Part shown: one piece after another, positions 58,596 to 64,000 of the stretch
How the letters are laid out: each line of letters opens with the position of its first letter
Numbering within the stretch: position 1 is the first letter of the stretch
Assembly (NCBI GenBank): GCA_007115705.1
Contig: QXEO01000549.1
Span: 1,099,939-1,163,938 of the forward strand
Source of the DNA: Dactylis glomerata
Taxonomy: Eukaryota > Streptophyta > Magnoliopsida > Poales > Poaceae
Direction of reading: 5' to 3'
DNA length: 64,000 nt
Position numbers and translations under genes: made by a program
The notes under the pieces: model-generated
Seen by the model: only the letters and a program-made list of their open reading frames with translations
Told to the model about the DNA's origin: nothing
The model's database searches: none

Positions 58596-61500
58596 GAAAG
58601 CGAGCTCATCAGCTTCCTCCGTGAGAATCGGGATATCTTTGCATGGTCTACTTCGGACTTGCAAGGTGTGTCGAGGGAGCTGGCTGAGCACGCATTGCGT
58701 GTGAGACCGGATGCTAAGCCGGTGAAGCAGCCGCTCCGGCGGAATGCCGGCGACAGAAGGAAAGCAATTTGGGACGAAGTGGCCAGGCTCTTGGCCTCTG
58801 GCTTTATCAAGGAAGTACTTCATCCGGATTGGGTGTCTAATCCGGTTTTGGTGGAAAAGAAGAAAGATGAGCCTGCCATAGTGAAAGTATGGCGGATGTG
58901 TGTTGATTACACCAACTTGAACAAGGCATGTCCTAAAGATCCATTCCCGCTGCCTCGGATCGATCAAGTGATTGATTCCACAGACGGATGTGAACTGTTA
59001 TCTCTCGTAGATGCTTATTCTGGTTTCCACCAGATCCCTTTGTATGAGCCAGATCAAATAAAGACATCCTTTATTACCCCGTACGGGGCTTATTGCTATC
59101 TCACTATGCCGTTCGGTTTAAGAAATGCCGGCGCAACTTACCAAAGGTGTATGCAAAAGTGTTTGCACGATCAGATAGATAGAAATGTGCAGGTATATGT
59201 CGATGATATCGTCATAAAAACCAAGGAGAGCAAGACTCTCATAGATAATCTCCGGGAAACCTTTGGGAACCTGAGGAGATTCCGGATGAAGTTGAATCCG
59301 GCTAAGTGCACCTTTGGTGTGCCGGCGGGCAAGTTGCTCGGTTTCCTTGTTTCCAGCCGGGGTATTGAGGTGAATCCCGGCAAGATTCGTGCCATAGAAA
59401 GGATGAAGCCGCCGACAGATTTGAGGGAAGTACAGAAGTTCACTGGGTGCCTCGCATCCCTGAGCCGCTTCATAAGCCGGCTGGGAGAGAAAGCTCTGCC
59501 GTTATATCAGTTGATGAAAAAGTCCGACACATTTGTCTGGACAACGCAAGCAGATGCAGCTTTCAAGGAATTGAAACAGTTGTTGTCAACAGCGCCGGTA
59601 TTAGCGTCTCCGATGCCCCGGGAGCCAATGTTGCTCTATATAGCGGCAACCAACCGAGTTGTCAGTGCTGTGGTGGTAGTAGAGCGAGAGGAAGGAGGCA
59701 AAACCGTGCAGCGGCCGGTATATTATCTGAGTGAAGTCCTCTCCACCTCAAAGCAAAACTACCCCCACTATCAGAAGATGACATATGGTGTCTATATGGC
59801 TGCCAAGAAGCTCAAGCATTACTTCCAAGAGCATCCAATCCGGGTAGTGGCCGAGGCCCCTATCTCGGAAATTATAAGCAACAAAGATGCCAGCGGCCGG
59901 ATAGCAAAGTGGGCAATAGAGCTTTCACCATATACACCGCAGTACGATAAGAGGGATACAATCAAGTCCCAGGTCTTGGCTGATTTCTTTATTGACTGGG
60001 CCGAGATACAGTATGAGCCACCATTGCCAGATGCAAATTATTGGAGGATGCATTTCGATGGGTCCAAGACAATCCATGGCTTGGGTGCCGGCATAGTTCT
60101 CAGTTCACCAAAGAATGACCAGCTGAGATACGTCCTGCAGATTCACTTTGCAGCATCAAATAATGTGGCGGAATATGAGGCACTTGTGCATGGCCTGAAG
60201 GTGTCTAAGGACATAGGAATTCGCCGGATTATGTGCTTCGGTGATTCTGACTTAGTGATTCAGCAGTGTTCCGGCATATGGGACGCGCATGATGCTAACA
60301 TGGCATCATACCGTTTCCTGGTGCAGCAGTTAAGTGGTTACTTTGAAGGTTGTGAGTTCTGGCACGTTCTCCGGGCTCAGAACGATGCAGCCGATGCATT
60401 GTCCAAGCTGGGGTCTTCCCGAGATTCAATCCCGCCCGACATTTCGCTGGAGCATCTGAGGAAGCCATCGATCAAACCCTCACCGGAGTCATCCTCCATT
60501 TATGTCCCGCCAGGTCCAGACGAAGCAGTTCCAATGGAGATAGATGCCGGAGCCAGGACGGATAACCCGGGGACTGTTTCCTCAGTCCCGGGGACTGGGC
60601 CGGCATATGCTGTTAGTACAGTATTCCGGAGCAAAACTAAAGGCAAGGGTAAAATGTGCCAAGAGGTTGTGCCGGTATACCCGAGGACTGCTCCGGCATA
60701 CCCGGGGACTGATTCTTCAGTCCCGGGGACTTCGCAGCCCATGGAGATCGATTATGTGTCGGTCGAAATGATGGAAATAGATCAGGCAGTGTTCACTGTC
60801 AGGGAAGTGCCCTCATGGGCACGTCCTATCATGAACTTCATGGTGGATGGTCAAGTGCCGGCGGATGAAACCGAGGCCCACCGGGTTATAAGGAGATCCA
60901 AAGCGTATACCATCATCAACAAAGAAATATACAAGAGAAGTACCACTGGAGTATTGCAGAGATGTGTCGAATCTGCGGAGGGTCTGGAGATGCTCCGGGA
61001 AATTCACCAGGGGGAGTGTGGTCACCATGCTTCATCCAGGGCATTGGTGGCAAAGGTATTCCGGCATGGCTTCTATTGGCCAACGGCACTGCAAGAGGCA
61101 GAAAACTTGGTCCGGAAATGTAATGGGTGTCAAAGATATGCCCACCAGATTCATCAGCCGGCATCTGCCCTGAAAACTATCCCAATAACCTGGCCCTTTG
61201 CTGTTTGGGGCCTGGATATGGTCGGGGCTTTTAAGCCGGCCAGAGGGAAGATGACCCATATCCTGGTCATGGTGGACAAGTTCACCAAGTGGATTGAAGT
61301 GAAGCCCATAAGCAAGTGTGATGGTCACACAGCAGTGAAATTCTTAAAGGATATAATCTTGAGATATGGTGTTCCTCATAGCATCATCACTGACAATGGG
61401 TCAAACTTTGCCCAAGGGCCATTTGCCAGATTTTGTGAGGAGGTAGGAATCCGGCTGGACGTTGCGTCGGTTGCCCACCCTTGTGCCAATGGACAAGTAG

Positions 61501-62081
61501 AGAGATCGAATGGGCTAGTATTATCCGGCATAAAACCCCGGCTGATAGAGCCCCTGGAGAAAACTCCGGGATGTTGGCTAGATGAGCTGCCAGCAGTGCT
61601 GTGGAGTTTAAGAACAACTCCGAATAGATCAACAGGCTACACACCATTTTTCCTGGTGTATGGAGCAGAAGCTGTGCTTCCAACAGATGTAATACATGAT
61701 GCACCAAGAATAGTGCTATATACTGAGGAAGAGGCTAAAGAAGCCAGAGAAAATGATGTTGATCTGCTAGAGGAAGCAAGGGAAATAACTCTGTCAAGAA
61801 CAGCAGTGTATCAGCAGAACCTCAGACGCTATCATGCGCAGAAGGTAAATCCAAGGAGATTTCAAGAGGGAGATCTAGTACTCCGGCTAAAGCAAGGAAC
61901 AGAAGGCCGGCATAAGTTAACTCCTCCATGGGAGGGGCCATTCATTGTGAGCAGAGCTCTGCACAATGATGCCTATTATCTTATAGATGCGCAGGACCCC
62001 AAGAAGAATAAGGCGGACAGGTCCGGAGAAGAAACCAAGAGGCCATGGAACATAGCTCTACTGCGCCCCTTTTACTCCTGA
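58596..62081 (+). CDS. Tat-B2 pol: RT, dual RNase H, integrase
   Basis: Open throughout, 1140 codons from the first Met at 58659 and in frame with gag-protease across the TAG. RT: CVDYTNLNKACPKDPFPLPR at 81-100, MPFGLRNAGATYQ about 150-162, catalytic YVDD at 180-183. First RNase H is about 320-430 (LLYIAATNRVVSAVVVVE). The second, archaeal-type RNase H is about 460-590 with all four acidic motifs (HFDGS, AEYEAL, GDSDLV, NDAADAL). A linker with a repeated PGT minisatellite is about 630-700. Integrase has a GHHASSRALVAK...CNGCQRY zinc site and DDE residues in GLDMVG, TDNGSNF and NGQVERSNG, plus a GPFIV tail. No lesion seen. Makes and integrates cDNA; nuclear and particle-associated. Could still supply these enzymes if the TAG is read through and gag comes from elsewhere. 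Confidence 0.95.
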   Translation, partial: ESELISFLRENRDIFAWSTSDLQGVSRELAEHALRVRPDAKPVKQPLRRNAGDRRKAIWDEVARLLASGFIKEVLHPDWVSNPVLVEKKKDEPAIVKVWRMCVDYTNLNKACPKDPFPLPRIDQVIDSTDGCELLSLVDAYSGFHQIPLYEPDQIKTSFITPYGAYCYLTMPFGLRNAGATYQRCMQKCLHDQIDRNVQVYVDDIVIKTKESKTLIDNLRETFGNLRRFRMKLNPAKCTFGVPAGKLLGFLVSSRGIEVNPGKIRAIERMKPPTDLREVQKFTGCLASLSRFISRLGEKALPLYQLMKKSDTFVWTTQADAAFKELKQLLSTAPVLASPMPREPMLLYIAATNRVVSAVVVVEREEGGKTVQRPVYYLSEVLSTSKQNYPHYQKMTYGVYMAAKKLKHYFQEHPIRVVAEAPISEIISNKDASGRIAKWAIELSPYTPQYDKRDTIKSQVLADFFIDWAEIQYEPPLPDANYWRMHFDGSKTIHGLGAGIVLSSPKNDQLRYVLQIHFAASNNVAEYEALVHGLKVSKDIGIRRIMCFGDSDLVIQQCSGIWDAHDANMASYRFLVQQLSGYFEGCEFWHVLRAQNDAADALSKLGSSRDSIPPDISLEHLRKPSIKPSPESSSIYVPPGPDEAVPMEIDAGARTDNPGTVSSVPGTGPAYAVSTVFRSKTKGKGKMCQEVVPVYPRTAPAYPGTDSSVPGTSQPMEIDYVSVEMMEIDQAVFTVREVPSWARPIMNFMVDGQVPADETEAHRVIRRSKAYTIINKEIYKRSTTGVLQRCVESAEGLEMLREIHQGECGHHASSRALVAKVFRHGFYWPTALQEAENLVRKCNGCQRYAHQIHQPASALKTIPITWPFAVWGLDMVGAFKPARGKMTHILVMVDKFTKWIEVKPISKCDGHTAVKFLKDIILRYGVPHSIITDNGSNFAQGPFARFCEEVGIRLDVASVAHPCANGQVERSNGLVLSGIKPRLIEPLEKTPGCWLDELPAVLWSLRTTPNRSTGYTPFFLVYGAEAVLPTDVIHDAPRIVLYTEEEAKEARENDVDLLEEAREITLSRTAVYQQNLRRYHAQKVNPRRFQEGDLVLRLKQGTEGRHKLTPPWEGPFIVSRALHNDAYYLIDAQDPKKNKADRSGEETKRPWNIALLRPFYS
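60565..60732 (+). repeat. Coding minisatellite CCCGGGGACT in the RNase H-integrase linker
   Basis: CCCGGGGACT or CCCGAGGACT occurs about five times (near 60566, 60587, 60680, 60701, 60722) and encodes PGT/PRT. Tat-B1 has a different arrangement at about 7565-7720. Confidence 0.85.
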
Positions 62082-62709
62082 GCAGCACAATGTATGTATT
62101 TCCATATTTTGCTTTGGGTGCCGGCACTTTATGCCGGCACAAGACTAGTGAGTGAAATGCCGGCATCCCGAAGAGAGCGGGCACTGCCCCCGAGATATGC
62201 TGTTTGTTTATTTACAGTTTTTTGCTATATGCCGGTTGGCTTGATTTGAATGTTTCCTATGTCGGCCTAGTAATGTGTCGGCACCAAAGGCCACTCTTCG
62301 ACTCAGCTGCTGTCCGAAACCCGGCTTCATGGCTAGCAAGAGTAGATGCCGGAGATTGTCTACACATGGAAAATGGCTAAGGAAATGTAAAGCAAGCGAA
62401 CCGACATTCTCGTTAAAGCTAAAGTTAAAATTAAAAGTGTCGGATGATTTGAAGTCTAAGTTTCAAAGTTAAAGTACTGTATGATCAATGAAGCAACCTT
62501 GAGACTCATACATCGAAAGCCAATTAAGGTAGACAAGTAGCCAAGGTTGTGAACTTGAGGAAACAGGAAAACAACTCGGTGACTTAGCCAAAAGATGATC
62601 CGGCATTAGAAACAAGCAAACCAAGATAAAACTTGTTCAGGTAGCAAACCAAGGAAATTAAAACGTGTATATTACATCTGCACCCGGCATACCGGGGATC
62701 TGATAAAAC
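62082..62709. other. Tat-B2 spacer between pol and antisense gene
   Basis: Noncoding, matches 5585-6230 inverted; several GCCGGCA motifs. Confidence 0.7.
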
Positions 62710-64000
62710 TTAAAGTGTTTGTGCTGCAAAGTCAAGGAGCAGCGGCAGAAGCAGAGGCGCGGCTGGTGGAGCAGTGGCGGTGGAGATGTCGGCTTCAGGA
62801 GTGCCGGACCAGCAGATGGAATGGAGCCATCACCTCCGCCTGGGGCAGATGCCTATTCCGGAGCAATCAGTGCCGGCCTCTTCAGCTTCCTCTTCATCCT
62901 GGCTGGAGTCGGAGCCCTCAGCAGCGGCGGATGTCCCGGCATCGCCCTTCTTCTCCGCTCGCGGATGTCCCGGACGAAGGCGTCGGTGTCGGCATAGTCC
63001 ACATAGTTGTGGGCCAACTCTCGCCGGCGCCGGATATGTTTCCGGATCGTGGTCCAGATGGATCCTTCGCGCACAGTGCGCAAAGTCTCCAAGTCAGCCT
63101 TTTCATACCAGGACAAGAAGTAGCTGAGAGCTTCGTCAGCTCCAACCCTTGCGCCGGAATCTCGCCACTCCCGGAGGCGAACCTTGGCCAGCTGCAGATC
63201 GTTGCCGAGGTCGACGGGATCAGTGGGAGTCCTTTGTCCGGCCAGAGGGCAGAGAATGCCTCCTGGGCGCCATAGAAGAGTTCTTCAGTGTAGAGCGTCA
63301 TGGCGTTCTTCCGGGACTGCGGAGCCAACAGCTGCTCCGACATGTCCCAGTTGGCGAGTCAACCGGAACACCCCGGTTTTCTCGATCCAACTGCAAAGCC
63401 CTCTCAACGTCTTCGACGGAAGTGGGAAACATGTCTGAGGAATAGAAACAATGTTAGCAAAAGGAGAATATGCCGGAGAGAATTACACTATGTCGGGAAG
63501 GATAAAGGGAAAGGATTTGAAGCTTACTGGCAAGGTCGGCATTCAGCTGTGCAACTGTAACCTCCCATTTGGTGGCCTGCTCCTTCAGGCTATCCAGTTC
63601 AGCGTGGGCGTTGGAGGCATCAGTCTCGGAGGTGACAAGCAGGGATTGGGTTTCTTCAGTAGGGCCCTCCTCTGTTCCTTTTCGTCCAGAAGCTCGGTGA
63701 TCCGGCCCTTCAGCTGCTCTATCTCGGCCTTGTGAGCAGCATCTTGGTCGTCCAGTTGCTTGGCTACATCCACCGAGGACACACAGTCCTGGTGGCGTGC
63801 CTCAGTGCAGCTTTCTCGTCTGAAAAGATTGAAGTCAAAACAAGGATTTGAAGAAAGAAAACAGTGAAAACATTAAAGGATTTGAAGTACAGAAGGATTA
63901 GTTGAAGATTAAAGGGATCCGGCATACCTGTCAGTTCCTTCAACTCTCTTGGTAAGCTCGGTGACTTGGCTTCGGCACCAGCTGCGAAATGTCGGACAAA
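62710..64000 (-). pseudogene. Antisense intron-containing coiled-coil gene of Tat-B2 (5' part outside window)
   Basis: Exons on minus: 63981-63928 (54 bp, the same length as its Tat-B1 counterpart), 63819-63528 and 63434-62710, all with AG acceptors and GT donors at homologous positions. Encoded features: SSVDVAKQLDDQDAAHKAEIEQL coiled coil, SWYEKADLETLRTVREGS in the last exon, VDYADTDAFVRDIRERR. The middle exon is 292 bp against 294 in Tat-B1, so a 2-bp loss shifts frame. A one-base loss near 63360 does the same in the last exon. The protein is therefore not made intact here. The promoter and first exons lie beyond 64000. Function unknown; the nucleus is a plausible location only by analogy. 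Confidence 0.75.

Larger units (their letters stand above)
54136..64000 (+). mobile_element. Tat-B2: near-intact Ty3/gypsy Tat-clade element, extends beyond the window
   Basis: 5' LTR 54136-55060, primer site, gag, protease, pol and an antisense extra gene are present. The 3' LTR lies past position 64000. The flank before the LTR is GTTCA, the expected target duplication half, not verifiable here. It shares pol, 3' tail and antisense gene with Tat-B1 in opposite orientation. It is the best preserved element of the window. Confidence 0.95.

Noticed and set aside
3014..64000. Tat-B1 and Tat-B2 as arms of one large inverted duplication
   Set aside because: Only the 3' halves correspond, the copies are clearly diverged, and each is bounded by unrelated events; two independent insertions are simpler.

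Overview
The window is plant nuclear DNA, almost certainly intergenic sequence from a large-genome pooid grass (wheat, barley, oat or ryegrass type). I base this on wall-to-wall nested LTR retrotransposons, on Athila-type LTRs beginning TGATACGTCTCCAACGTATC as is common in Triticeae and relatives, and on the absence of any convincing free-standing host gene, tRNA or rRNA. The species cannot be fixed from the sequence alone.

Layout. 1-1555: unassigned. About 1556-2282: fragment of an Athila-type LTR (minus). 2283-3013: a piece resembling a chromovirus LTR. 3014-8333: truncated Ty3/gypsy Tat-clade element 'Tat-B1' (minus). 8334-52362: a SIRE-like Ty1/copia element (minus) in an LTR-internal-LTR-internal tandem. 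Its left LTR is split by a non-autonomous Athila-type element (8973-26939, plus, TSD CATTA). That element is itself split by a Tekay-type chromovirus (12970-24287, minus, TSD CTATG). The first copia internal region is split by a second Tat element, 'Tat-A' (32778-41604, plus, TSD GTTAG). 52363-54135: fragment of a third Tat family, 'Tat-X' (minus), joined to the broken copia end. 54136-64000: 'Tat-B2' (plus), nearly intact, running off the window and related to Tat-B1.

The most notable feature is that three unrelated kinds of element each carry an extra, cellular-looking gene between pol and the 3' LTR. Tat-A has an intact antisense ORF with two AT-hooks and a B3-type DNA-binding domain, preceded by its own TATA box and a telo-box leader. 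Tat-B1 and Tat-B2 share an antisense, intron-containing coiled-coil gene with matching splice sites, decayed in both. The copia element has a sense-strand gene with an internal TATA promoter and one predicted intron, present in both tandem copies and decayed in both. All three Tat families also share an in-frame TAG at the protease/reverse-transcriptase boundary, which suggests programmed stop-codon handling rather than decay.

Most gag-pol frames are broken by nonsense codons and frameshifts. Tat-B2 pol is open throughout and keeps its recognisable catalytic motifs. Element boundaries rest on paired LTRs, TG...CA ends, primer sites and 5-bp target duplications read directly from the sequence. 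Family names are assignments from motif recognition, not from a database search.
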